From Marinosulfonomonas sp. (GTDB lineage Bacteria; Pseudomonadota; Alphaproteobacteria; Rhodobacterales; Rhodobacteraceae), in NCBI GenBank assembly GCA_026989405.1, contig JALSJL010000135.1:1-23703 (forward strand): DNA of 23,703 bases, read 5' to 3'. Within the stretch, counting starts at the first letter, position 1. Every line of letters starts with the position of its first letter. Under the pieces are notes generated by a model that had not been told where the DNA came from, searched no databases, and saw nothing but the letters and a program-made list of their open reading frames with translations. Of the stretch, positions 1 to 8,026 are shown piece by piece. A program made the translations under genes and the position numbers.

Positions 1-805
1 TCACCGTGCGCGGGCTCATCACCGTCGAAAGCTCGCCGTTCATGAAGGCGGTGCGCGTCAGGTCGGCCACCGTCACCATCTGGCTTACGGTCTTGCGCCC
101 GCTTTCGGTGTTGTAGATCGGGTTCTTGGCCAGCACGATCGCGGTTTCCGCGTCATGGCTCAGATAGTTCAGCGTCGACACCAGCGACCAGCGGTCCATC
201 TGCGCCTGGTTGATCTGCTGCACCCCGTGATACAGCCCCGTCGTGTCGCCCAGCCCCACCGTGTTCGACGTGGCGAACAGCCGGAAATACGGGTGCGGGG
301 TGATGATCTCGTTCTGATCGAGCAACGTCAGCTTGCCGTCATGCTCCAGCACCCGCTGGATCACGAACATCACGTCGGCGCGCCCGGCGTCGTATTCGTC
401 GAACACGATCGCGGTGGGGTTGCGCAGCGCCCAGGGCAGGATGCCTTCCTGGAACTCGGTCACCTGCTTGCCGTCGCGCAGCTTGATCGCATCCTTGCCG
501 ATCAGGTCGATCCGGCTGATGTGGCTGTCCAGGTTCACCCGCACCGTGGGCCAGTTCAGCCGGGCGGCCACCTGTTCGATATGGGTCGACTTGCCGGTGC
601 CGTGATAGCCCTGGATGATCACCCGGCGGTTATGGGAAAACCCGGCCAGGATCGCCAAGGTCGTGTCGGGGTCGAACTTGTAGGTGGGGTCGATGTCGGG
701 CACCCGCGATGTGCGCTCGCCGAACCCCTTGACCACCATGTCGCTGTCGATGCCAAAAACCTCCCGGACAGAGATTTCTTCACTCGGCTTGCTGTCAATA
801 TCCAT
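1..805 (-). CDS. cobS: Cobaltochelatase subunit CobS (5' part; gene runs off the window)
   Basis: AAA+ ATPase subunit of the aerobic cobaltochelatase, which with CobN and CobT inserts cobalt into hydrogenobyrinic acid a,c-diamide in cobalamin synthesis; cytosolic. The first 268 codons are present. Walker A reads GYHGTGKS (residues 66-73) and Walker B reads IVFDEYDAG (about 133-141). Other recognisable segments are the N-terminal region with KGFGERTSRVPDIDP and the later LFATSNTVGLGDTTG and QAQMDRWS stretches, all typical of CobS. The ATG at 805 is chosen because the protein then starts MDIDSKPSEE as relatives do; an ATG 8 nt upstream is out of frame. The ribosome binding site is weak (AGGCAG about 10 nt upstream). 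The family is usually about 325-330 residues, so roughly 60 are missing. cobT is expected next, outside the window. Identity is very secure. Confidence 0.96.
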   Translation of the reverse strand, partial: MDIDSKPSEEISVREVFGIDSDMVVKGFGERTSRVPDIDPTYKFDPDTTLAILAGFSHNRRVIIQGYHGTGKSTHIEQVAARLNWPTVRVNLDSHISRIDLIGKDAIKLRDGKQVTEFQEGILPWALRNPTAIVFDEYDAGRADVMFVIQRVLEHDGKLTLLDQNEIITPHPYFRLFATSNTVGLGDTTGLYHGVQQINQAQMDRWSLVSTLNYLSHDAETAIVLAKNPIYNTESGRKTVSQMVTVADLTRTAFMNGELSTVMSPRTV

Positions 806-968
806 CGTCTCATCTGCCTTCGTTTTCCGCACGGGAAGGGGGGTGGGGGCGGAGATTGCCGCCGTTTGCCTCGTTTTGGGGGATATGACGGGCAAGGTCA
901 ACGCAAGGCGCGTGAATTCATCACGCCCGCGTCATCTCGGCGCGGACCGGCAGCCCGACTGCCCGCGT

Positions 969-1379
969 CTAATCCTCGATCGGCCTGCGCCCCAAAAGGC
1001 GCAACAGCAGCAACCGCCCGCGCACCAGCACCGGATACAGCCAGCGCGCCCGGCGCGGCGAGGCAAAAGCCACCCGCATCATCCGGTTGAACAGGCCCGA
1101 ACGCGTCGACAGCGCGCTCAGCACCACCATGGCGTCAGAGCCGTAGTGCATCTGCCCGTCCAGCAGCACCACCATGCCCTCGTTCAGATCCAGCCCCCGC
1201 GCGCGCACCTCGGCCACCCGCGGATGATCGCGCTCGCGCGCATTCACCAGCGTCACCTCTCCGGCCGCCTCGCGCAGGCGCGCCATGCGCACGTAGCGCG
1301 TGCAGACCGGGCACTCACCGTCATAGATGATCACCGGGCCGGTGGCCGCGCCGGGCAGGGGGGGTGACAACTGGTCCAT
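969..1379 (-). CDS. DCC-family thiol-disulfide oxidoreductase (DUF393)
   Basis: Small protein of about 136 residues. Near the N-terminus it carries the family signature YDGECPVC (C23 and C26), followed by a basic helix and VNARE, as in DCC/DUF393 proteins with a thioredoxin-like CxxC. The substrate is not known; these proteins are predicted to do thiol-disulfide exchange. The C-terminus is rich in Arg and Leu and may be membrane-associated. In other genomes DCC proteins are repeatedly adjacent or fused to HTTM/gamma-carboxylase-like proteins, and here such a gene is the divergent neighbour. The start is uncertain: the frame is open to an ATG at 1433, but the ATG at 1379 puts the signature at the usual distance from the N-terminus; neither has a good ribosome binding site. 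Confidence 0.88.
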   Translation of the reverse strand: MDQLSPPLPGAATGPVIIYDGECPVCTRYVRMARLREAAGEVTLVNARERDHPRVAEVRARGLDLNEGMVVLLDGQMHYGSDAMVVLSALSTRSGLFNRMMRVAFASPRRARWLYPVLVRGRLLLLRLLGRRPIED

Positions 1380-1557
1380 GGGCGCCAGAATAGCCGATCG
1401 CGCGCCCGTGTCGCGCGCAATTTCGCCCATCACGCCCCGGCGCGCCCGAAATATACCGCCGGTTTATGGCAAAGCCCGGCGCTTTGCGGACATGATCCCG
1501 CGCAAAGGCGCCCCTCGGGTGCCACGCAAGAATCACGGCAAAGGAGCCCGGCACCGG

Positions 1558-3036
1558 ATGACCCTGACCGCACTCACCCCCGAGCACACCGAACCCACGG
1601 CCGCGCTCGGCACCCGCCTGTTGCGCGCTCTGAACGCGCCGATCTCGATCCAGTCGCTGGTCGCCACCCGTGTCCTGTTCGGCGCCATCCTGCTCTGGGA
1701 TTATTTCCGCTACGTGAACTACACCCGGATCGAACGCTACTACGTCAACACCGACTACACCTTCCCCTATTTCGGCCTCGATTTCATCCAGCCGCTGCCG
1801 GACCCGTGGATCTACTACGCCTGGGGGCTGGTCGGGCTCAGTTCCTTCCTGGTGATGATCGGCGCGTTTTACCGCGTCGCCATCGTCACCTTCATCCTGT
1901 CGTTCGGCTATTTCTTCCTGCTCGACCGCACCCAGTATCTCAACCACAACTACATGGTGCTGCTCTATGCCGTGCTGCTCGCCGTCAGCCCGGCCAACCG
2001 CGCCTTTTCGGTGGATGCCTGGCTCAAGCCGCATATCCGCGCGCTCACCATCCCCTACTGGCCGGTGGCGGCGCTGCGCCTGCAGACCGAGGTGATCCTG
2101 GTCTTCGCCGGCATCGTCAAGATCACCGATGACTGGCTGCGCGGCGAACCCCTGCGCATGTGGATGCAGGAACGCATCGGGGACATCCCGCTGGCCTCGC
2201 TCTTTCAATGGGACTGGGTGGTGATGGCGGCGGCCAGCGGCGTCGTGCTCCTGCATATCGTCGGCGCGCCGCTGCTGCTCTGGCGCAAGACCCGGCTCTG
2301 GATCTTCCTGATCTACGTGATGTTCCACGTCTCCAACTCGATCTTCTTCAACATCGGCATATTCCCCTGGCTGACCATCGCGGTCACGCTGATCTTCTTT
2401 GACCCGGACTGGCCCCAGCGCCTGCTGCGCCGCACCCTCGGGCTGGTCGAGGACCTGCCGCCGATGCCGCCGCCCCCCCGCCTGACGCTGCCGGGGCTGG
2501 GGCGCGCCGGGCTGCTGGCGCTCGGGCTCTGGTTCACGGTGCAACTGGCGCTGCCGGTGCGCCAGGCGGCCTTTCCCAACCTCGTCGGCTGGACCGGAGA
2601 CGGCCACCGCTTCAGCTGGCGCATGCGCATCTATGACCGCTCCGGGCGCGGCTACTTCCGCGTCGTCGCCCCGGCCGGGCGCACCTGGATCATCGAGCCC
2701 GAGGAATTGCTCACCCGGCGCCAGGCCCGCAACATCCTGACGCGCCCCGACCTGATCCATGATTTCGCCAAGCTGCTGGAAAGCGAATTCGCCCGAAAGG
2801 GCTTTGCCGATGTCGCCGTTTACGGCCATATCCGGGTGTCACTGAATGGCCGCCCGATGCAGGATTTCGTCGATAGCGAGGTCGACCTGACCAAGGCCGG
2901 CTACAACCTGTTTGGCCCCGACGACTGGGTGCTGCCGATCGAAACCCGCGCCGCCGATGGCCTCATCGCCGACTGGTGGCCACCGCTGCCCCTGCAAAAG
3001 CCCGACCCCGAGGCCCGGCTGCAAGCCGCCAACTAG
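1558..3036 (+). CDS. Vitamin-K-dependent gamma-carboxylase-like HTTM membrane protein
   Basis: Integral membrane protein of 492 residues with a multi-pass N-terminal half (hydrophobic segments from about 33 to 285) and a hydrophilic C-terminal domain after a further hydrophobic segment near 325. Residues 184-197 (around K188, DDW at 191-193 and LRG) match the region of gamma-glutamyl carboxylase that carries the catalytic lysine. LDRTQYLNHNY (122-132, H130) matches the conserved histidine region. Beyond the last membrane segment, GWTGDGHRFSWRM matches the WTEEGHRFSWRM-like segment of animal carboxylases. It is therefore a full-length homologue, not only the HTTM core. The start at 1558 has AAGGAG 11 nt upstream; the open frame extends back to 1327 but that part is low-complexity and antisense to the DCC gene. 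Its substrate is unknown; carboxylation or a related quinol-dependent reaction is inference. Confidence 0.87.
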   Translation: MTLTALTPEHTEPTAALGTRLLRALNAPISIQSLVATRVLFGAILLWDYFRYVNYTRIERYYVNTDYTFPYFGLDFIQPLPDPWIYYAWGLVGLSSFLVMIGAFYRVAIVTFILSFGYFFLLDRTQYLNHNYMVLLYAVLLAVSPANRAFSVDAWLKPHIRALTIPYWPVAALRLQTEVILVFAGIVKITDDWLRGEPLRMWMQERIGDIPLASLFQWDWVVMAAASGVVLLHIVGAPLLLWRKTRLWIFLIYVMFHVSNSIFFNIGIFPWLTIAVTLIFFDPDWPQRLLRRTLGLVEDLPPMPPPPRLTLPGLGRAGLLALGLWFTVQLALPVRQAAFPNLVGWTGDGHRFSWRMRIYDRSGRGYFRVVAPAGRTWIIEPEELLTRRQARNILTRPDLIHDFAKLLESEFARKGFADVAVYGHIRVSLNGRPMQDFVDSEVDLTKAGYNLFGPDDWVLPIETRAADGLIADWWPPLPLQKPDPEARLQAAN

Positions 3037-3063
3037 GGTCACGCATCCAGGGCCGCTGCCGGA

Positions 3064-3428
3064 TCACCCTGCCGCCAGCGCCGCCAACAGCGCCGCGCCG
3101 GCCGCCGCCGTGCGTCCGTCCCTGTCCCGCGCCCCGTTCCAGCCGCTGAACGATACCGCGCGGATGTCGTTGGCGCGCACAAACCCCGCGCAAATCCCGC
3201 GCAGGCCGCGATTGTCTCGGCCAGATCGCCCATCTGCAGCCGGTTCACGCCCGACCCCTCCAGCGCCACGCGCTCCAACAGGTCCAGATCGGGCGCCAGC
3301 GAAACCCACTCAACGGTTTGCCGGCGCCCGGTTTCGCGCAATCCCTCCGGCAATTGCAAACGAACAGTTTTTTCTGACGACCATTTTCCAAGGCCTTCCG
3401 GCGCCAGTTTTTCAATAATGGCAATGGG
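3064..3428 (-). pseudogene. Frameshifted C-terminal remnant of an unrecognised protein
   Basis: Two minus-strand frames join into one protein-like sequence. The first is open from about 3428 and contains KWSSEKTVRLQLPEGL and LERVALEGSGVNRLQMGDLA. Around 3190-3205 the protein-like signal moves to another frame, which reads GICAGFVRANDIRAV, then SFSGWNGARDRDGRT, and ends in an alanine-rich tail at a TGA at 3064-3066. A TAA lies just before 3428 and no ATG opens the first frame, so the 5' end seems lost as well. I do not recognise the family. It could instead be chance open frame, but the amino-acid texture of both halves is unlike the usual antisense shadows here. Confidence 0.45.
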
Positions 3429-3469
3429 TTAAAAGACATTTTTAATCAGTTTTTTCAAACGGCAACATT

Positions 3470-4024
3470 ATGGAATTTGACCTCTGGCTGGCTTTCGCAG
3501 CCGCTTCCGTTGCATTGTTGATCATCCCCGGCCCAACCATACTCCTGGTGCTCAGTTGCGCGCTCGGGCAGGGCCGCAGCGTGGCCTTCGCAACCGTTGC
3601 CGGCGTGGCCCTCGGCCATTTCGCCGCGATGAGCGCCTCGCTGTTCGGGCTCGGCGCGCTGATCCCGGCCTCAACCGCGCTGTCTGGCGCCCTGAAATGG
3701 GGCGGTGCGTTCATCCTGATCTGCCTCGGCGCGAAACTGCTGCGCACCACGGCCCTGACCGGGGCAGGCGTGCCGCCCGCACCCCACGCCCTGCCTGCGC
3801 GCGGCATTTTTGGCCGCGTGCTGATCGTCACGGCCCTCAACCCGCAGTCCGTCGCCTTCTTCATCCTGTTCGTGCCGCAGTTCACCCGCACCGACAGCGC
3901 GTTGGCGCCGCAGGAGGCGCACGATTTGCCGCCGGGCAATTGCCAGTGCCTCGGCCAGGGGGTAAATCTGTTCGCGATATCGCCGGGGGCTGTCTTCGGC
4001 ATCAGCCCAGTGTCAGGACCCACC
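3470..4024 (+). pseudogene. Truncated LysE/RhtB-family amino-acid exporter
   Basis: The first roughly 145 codons are a clear LysE-family translocator: an N-terminal membrane segment with LLIIPGPTILLVLS, then VAGVALGHFAAMSASLFGLGA, GGAFILICLGAKLLR, and VTALNPQSVAFFILFVPQF. Intact members are about 200-210 residues and end in one or two more membrane helices. Here homology stops after the LAPQ segment (about 3915). About 37 unrelated residues follow, and the frame continues without a stop into the peptidase T start at 4025. A deletion therefore seems to have removed the 3' end of the exporter. The opposite strand of the joining piece (3905-4014) is protein-like and may be debris of another gene. 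The DNA just upstream (3360-3480) is unusually AT-rich for the window. No strong ribosome binding site was seen. Confidence 0.8.
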
Positions 4025-5269
4025 ATGCCAAACCCGTTTGATCGCGAACTCGAAGACCGCCTTGTGCGCTACGCCGCCATCGACAGCCAGAGCGACGCGG
4101 CCTCCGAGACCGCGCCAAGCACCGCGCGCCAGCTCGATATCCTGCGCCTGCTCGAAACCGAACTGAAAGAGATCGGCGCACAGGATGTGACGCTGACCGA
4201 CTACGGCGTCGTGCTGGCGACCATCCCCGGCACCGTGCCGGGCCCGACCATCGGGCTGCTGGCCCATGTCGACACCGCCCCGCAGTTCAACGCAACCGGG
4301 GTCAAACCGCGGGTGATCCGGGGCTACAACGGCGATGACATCACCTTCCCCGACGACCCCGAGCTGGTGCTGTCGCCCGCGGAATTTCCCTATCTTGCCA
4401 GCAAGGCCGGCGACGACATCATCACCGCATCCGGCACCACGCTGCTGGGCGCCGACGACAAGGCCGGCGTTGCCATCATCATGACGGCGGCGCGCCACAT
4501 GCTGACCAACCCCGACCTGCCACACGGGCCGGTGCGCATCGCCTTCACCCCGGACGAGGAAATCGGCCGTGGCGTCACCCCGGCGCTGGCCCGCGACATC
4601 CAGGCCGATTTCGCCTACACCTTCGATGGCGGCGACATCGGTGAGATCGTCCATGAAAGCTTCTCGGCGGACGGCGCCGAGATCGTCATCAAGGGCGTGT
4701 CGATCCACCCCGGCCAGGCCAAGGAAAAGATGGTCAACGCCATCCACCTTGCCGCCAGGATCATCGCGACGCTGCCGCAGGCCACGCTGACGCCCGAAAC
4801 CACCGACGGGCGCGAGGGCTTCATCCACGCAACCGACATGGAGGGCGGCTCCAGCGAAATGCGTCTGCGCCTGATCATCCGCGATTTCGAACGCGACGGG
4901 CTGGCGGCCAAGGGCGCCTTGGTGCAGCAGGTCTGCGCCGCGGTGCAGGCCACCGAGCCGCGCAGCGAGATCAGCTGCACGATCACCCCGCAATACCGCA
5001 ACATGCGCTACTGGCTGGAAGACGACATGACGCCGGTGGAACTGGTGCAGGAAGCGGCGCAAAGCCTTGGCATTGAACATTTTTCCACCCCGATCCGCGG
5101 TGGCACCGACGGTTCCCTGCTGACCGAAATGGGGGTGCCGACGCCCAATATCTTCACCGGCATGCAGAACATCCACGGCCCGCTCGAATGGATCTCGGTG
5201 CAGGACATGGCCAAGGCCACCGAACTGTGCCTGGCCGTGCTTGCGCGGGCGGCAAGACCGCAAGACTGA
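4025..5269 (+). CDS. pepT: Peptidase T (tripeptide aminopeptidase)
   Basis: Cytosolic di-zinc aminopeptidase of family M20B that removes N-terminal residues from tripeptides. The product is 414 residues, the usual length. Metal and catalytic motifs are all present: H81 in GLLAHVDT, D144 in LLGADDKAG, E178/E179 in FTPDEEIGRG, D201 in YTFDGGD, and the late histidine in MQNIHGPLEW. PIRGGTDGS, which lines the active site, is also intact. The frame is open back to 3470 through a truncated LysE gene, but homology to peptidase T begins exactly at this ATG, and AGGAC lies about 6 nt upstream. A strong hairpin follows the stop codon. Confidence 0.95.
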   Translation: MPNPFDRELEDRLVRYAAIDSQSDAASETAPSTARQLDILRLLETELKEIGAQDVTLTDYGVVLATIPGTVPGPTIGLLAHVDTAPQFNATGVKPRVIRGYNGDDITFPDDPELVLSPAEFPYLASKAGDDIITASGTTLLGADDKAGVAIIMTAARHMLTNPDLPHGPVRIAFTPDEEIGRGVTPALARDIQADFAYTFDGGDIGEIVHESFSADGAEIVIKGVSIHPGQAKEKMVNAIHLAARIIATLPQATLTPETTDGREGFIHATDMEGGSSEMRLRLIIRDFERDGLAAKGALVQQVCAAVQATEPRSEISCTITPQYRNMRYWLEDDMTPVELVQEAAQSLGIEHFSTPIRGGTDGSLLTEMGVPTPNIFTGMQNIHGPLEWISVQDMAKATELCLAVLARAARPQD

Positions 5270-5294
5270 CCGCAACACGTGACGACTGCCGCCC

Positions 5295-5326
5295 ACGGGC
5301 CGCCTTCCGGGCGGCCCGTTGTTTTG
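5295..5326 (+). terminator. Rho-independent terminator after pepT
   Basis: ACGGGCCGCC (5295-5304) and GGCGGCCCGT (5310-5319) form a 10-bp GC-rich stem with a 5-nt loop. TGTTTTG follows. It lies 26 nt after the pepT stop and separates that gene from the cytochrome gene. Confidence 0.8.
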
Positions 5327-5426
5327 CTGGCCCGGGACTGAATTCATTTGGCAGGTCAAAATAACTGAGCAAACCCCTCGCTTGTTGTGCCTGATGAAAA
5401 CAGTCGGATTAAGGGGGCACACGAAA

Positions 5427-6698
5427 ATGAAACGGGTAGTGGCCTCGGCTTTCATGGCATTGGCACTTGGCGGCACGGCGGGGGCGAGCGATCTTGCGCC
5501 GGTGCAAGCGCTTGGAAAGGCGCTGTTTCATGACCCTGACCTGTCGTTCAACGGCAATCAGGCCTGTGCCGCCTGTCATGATCCGGCCTATGGCTTCGCC
5601 AGCCCGTCCGAGACCGCCAACGCCGCGGGCGGCGTGGTCGAAGGCTCAATTTCCGGGCGCTTTGGCAGCCGCAGACCGCCCAGCGCGGCCTATGTCAGCC
5701 CGGCGCCGGTGTTTCACCACAGCATCGAGGACGGCGGCGTGCTGTTTTCCGGCGGGGCGTTTCTGGACGGGCGCGCGACCGGGCACGCGCTGGGCAATGT
5801 GGCGGCCGATCAGGCGAGGGGGCCGTTCCTGAACCCGGTGGAAATGGCGATGCCGCACGCCGCCTGTGTGGTGCAGCGGGCCTGCGCCAACCATGAGCTT
5901 GGCGCGATCTGGGGCGAGGGCATCTGCGCCATCGCGTTTCCGGCCGGCCTCGGCGACCAGTGCCGGACCGCCGATGCCTCGATCACCATCGCCGATGAAG
6001 ACACGGCGGCCCGGATCGACAGGGCCTTCGCCGCCATCGCGCGGTCCATCGCCGCTTACGAAGGCTCGCCCGAGGTCAACCGGTTTTCATCGCGTTTCGA
6101 CCGCTGGCAGGCCGGCCAGGCCGAGCTGAGCGCCGTCGAACGGGCGGGTTTCGACCTGTTCACCGGCAAGGGCATGTGCGCCCAATGCCATGTGCTCGAC
6201 CCGGGGCCGAACGGCGAGCCGGCGCTGTTCACCGATTTCACCCATGACAATCTTGGCGTGCCGAAAAACCCGGAAAACCCGTGGTATCGGCAAACCGGCT
6301 TCAACCCTGACGGCGCCGACTGGGTGGATACCGGGCTGGCGGGATTTCTGGCGACCGACCCGGTCCATGACATCCTTGCCCCTGCTGCGGCCGGCAAGCA
6401 GAAGGTGGCGAGCCTGCGCAATGTTGATGCGCGCCCCGCCGCCGACAGCCCCCGGGCCTACATGCACAACGGCTATTTCAAGACGCTGGAAGGGGTCGTG
6501 AAATTCTACAACACGCGCGACGTCTGGCCGGCCTGCGAAAGCGATCTTGTGCCCGAGGCCGAGGCGCTTGCCGCCAGATGCTGGCCCGCGCCGGAAGTGG
6601 CCGACAATGTGAATGCGGACGAGTTGGGAGACCTGCGGCTCAGCGACCGGGAAGAGGCCGCCCTGGTCGCGTTCCTGAAAACCCTGACCGACGAGTAG
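5427..6698 (+). CDS. Periplasmic di-heme cytochrome c peroxidase / MauG-family protein
   Basis: Exported protein of 423 residues with a Sec signal peptide (about residues 1-20, ending GGTAGA). Two c-type heme sites are present, CAACH at 47-51 and CAQCH at 251-255, spaced as in bacterial di-heme peroxidases. Other family segments are FLDGRATG, AYMHNGYFK (its methionine is in the region that gives the distal ligand of the electron-transfer heme in classical peroxidases) and FYNTRD. The likely role is peroxide reduction or MauG-like oxidation with electrons from periplasmic cytochrome c; no partner substrate gene is adjacent, so the true substrate is open. The start at 5427 has AAGGGGG 9 nt upstream and gives a clean signal peptide; the frame extends back to 5319 without homology. 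It is a single-gene unit. Confidence 0.9.
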   Translation: MKRVVASAFMALALGGTAGASDLAPVQALGKALFHDPDLSFNGNQACAACHDPAYGFASPSETANAAGGVVEGSISGRFGSRRPPSAAYVSPAPVFHHSIEDGGVLFSGGAFLDGRATGHALGNVAADQARGPFLNPVEMAMPHAACVVQRACANHELGAIWGEGICAIAFPAGLGDQCRTADASITIADEDTAARIDRAFAAIARSIAAYEGSPEVNRFSSRFDRWQAGQAELSAVERAGFDLFTGKGMCAQCHVLDPGPNGEPALFTDFTHDNLGVPKNPENPWYRQTGFNPDGADWVDTGLAGFLATDPVHDILAPAAAGKQKVASLRNVDARPAADSPRAYMHNGYFKTLEGVVKFYNTRDVWPACESDLVPEAEALAARCWPAPEVADNVNADELGDLRLSDREEAALVAFLKTLTDE

Positions 6699-6819
6699 CG
6701 CGCCGACCGGGCTGCCGGGCGTTTTCCGGGCCGGCGCTCGTCCGCTGGCCCGTCCGTTTCGCGTAACGCCCGCTGGACGTGGCCGGGCGCGAGGGCCAGG
6801 CCCGCCATCACGGCACGCG

Positions 6820-7292
6820 CTACCCGGCCCCCAGCCCCAGTGCCTTGCGGGTCTTTTTCGGCAGGGGCGCGGCAATCAAGTCGCAGGGGGCACATGTTCG
6901 CGCAATTCGGCGTCGCTCAGCCCCGATGCCGCGTGGTGCTGGATCCATTTCAGCCCGCGTGATGCCAGGCAGGGGCCCGGCGCAGCCCCGGCATGTCCTG
7001 CCCCTGGAGCGTGTCGCACATGATTGGCTTCAGCATGGCACGCAACGCAAGGGCGGGCGGGCGCATGCCCGGGCCGCTTGCGCGACCCGGGCGAAGCAAG
7101 CGTGATTTGACGCGACATGCTCCAAAAGGCAAACGGGCTGCACCTGAACGTCACCCCAGGTTCGCCATCGGCCCGGCCGCCAATGGCAAACAGCTTGCCG
7201 CCGACCTTTCAGACATCGGCGCCGCCCCATTGCACCACCGGGGTCGTGGCGGCCAGGGCCGCGCAGAACGCGTTGAATTCATTGCGGATCAT
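6820..7292 (-). pseudogene. Broken MmcQ/YjbR (DUF419) gene
   Basis: From the ATG at 7292 the product starts MIRNEFNAFC and includes TTPVVQWGGADV, the typical start of MmcQ/YjbR proteins. A TGA at 7209-7211 then interrupts it where relatives usually have tryptophan. The same frame resumes with KVGGKLFAIGG and DGEPGVTFRCSPFAFWS. About 100 bp with no family resemblance follow (about 7125-7015). Then come QDMPGLRRAP and, in a shifted frame, CLASRGLKWIQHHA and GLSDAELREHV, and after another shift LPKKTRKALGLGAG before the stop at 6820. It thus carries one nonsense change, one insertion and at least two frameshifts. Intact members have about 115-120 residues (about 350 nt); this remnant is 473 nt. 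It begins 33 nt after the J-domain gene on the same strand and was probably once cotranscribed with it. Confidence 0.82.
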
Positions 7293-7325
7293 GGGGTTGC
7301 CGCGCGGCAGTCTGCGGCCCCGGTC

Positions 7326-7958
7326 TCAGTCCTTGAAATAGCGGCTGATCTTGATCTGTTCCCAGGCCCAGACAACTTCCTGCAGCTGCTCTTCCTGGCT
7401 GCGGTCGCCGCCGTTCATGTCGGGGTGCAGCACCTTGATCAGCGCCTTGTAGGCCTTGCGCACCTCGGCCTTGGTCCAGTGGTCCTTGGCTTCGAGAATG
7501 GCGATTGCCTTGCGTTCGGTCGGGGGCAGGGTGCGGGTGCCGGTGATCGACTTGCCGGGATTTTTCGTCGCGTTTTCGCCCAGCACCTGGTGCGGGTCGT
7601 CGATGCCAAGGCGGGCCCAGGCGCGAGCCTCTTCGCCGACCTTGCCAAACGGCTTGGTCTCGCGTTCCCAGACGCGGTCCTTGTCCATCTGCTCCTGGAA
7701 TTCCTCTTCGCTGGCGGTCGAGAAAAAGTTCCATTTCAGATTGTATTCGCGCACGTGGTCCTTGCAAAACCAGTAGTAATCATCCAGCGAATCCGGCGAT
7801 TTGGGCGCGCGGTACTTGCCCATTTCCGAACATTCCGGGTGTTCGCACACGCGTGTCGAGGTCTCGAACGCGCCCGACATCCCACGCCGGCCGCGCGTGC
7901 GTTTCTTCTTGTCGGAAGAAACCGAGATATCAAAACCAAACGGGTCTGACTTGACCAT
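7326..7958 (-). CDS. J-domain (DnaJ-like) protein with N-terminal Cys motif
   Basis: Co-chaperone-like protein of 210 residues. The C-terminal J-domain (about 155-210) has the HPD motif at 178-180, which stimulates Hsp70 ATPase in the family. The N-terminal half has a possible metal site made of C38, C43, C65 and H68 (CEHPEC ... FCKDH). There is no Gly/Phe region or DnaJ zinc-finger domain, so it is not canonical DnaJ. Whole-length relatives are, to my knowledge, typical of Rhodobacteraceae. The ATG at 7958 is preferred over one at 7985 because GGAAAGG lies 9 nt before it and MVKSDPFGFD is the usual start. It is divergent from bolA with 68 bp between the start codons. The client is unknown; from memory, relatives often sit next to cobS. 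Confidence 0.88.
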   Translation of the reverse strand: MVKSDPFGFDISVSSDKKKRTRGRRGMSGAFETSTRVCEHPECSEMGKYRAPKSPDSLDDYYWFCKDHVREYNLKWNFFSTASEEEFQEQMDKDRVWERETKPFGKVGEEARAWARLGIDDPHQVLGENATKNPGKSITGTRTLPPTERKAIAILEAKDHWTKAEVRKAYKALIKVLHPDMNGGDRSQEEQLQEVVWAWEQIKISRYFKD

Positions 7959-8026
7959 AGTATTAAACCTTTCCGACTCGGACATGAGAGTTTAGACGAT
8001 TTGGCACAGGATAGAAGAGGCGAGTT

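Noticed and set aside
833..852. G-rich run before cobS as a possible G-quadruplex
   Set aside because: Only three separate tracts of three or more G occur close together, so the standard four-tract rule is not met.
1321..2829. A 502-codon minus-strand frame opposite the HTTM gene
   Set aside because: Low-complexity His/Gln/Asp/Gly-rich product without any family resemblance; typical antisense shadow of a GC-rich membrane-protein gene.
5348..5359. TTG-N6-CAA before the cytochrome gene as an FNR-type site
   Set aside because: Spacing is wrong for the TTGAT-N4-ATCAA consensus and the inner bases do not match.
6993..7949. A 318-codon plus-strand frame across the MmcQ remnant and the J-domain gene
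   Set aside because: It is antisense to the clearly coding J-domain gene and has no family resemblance.
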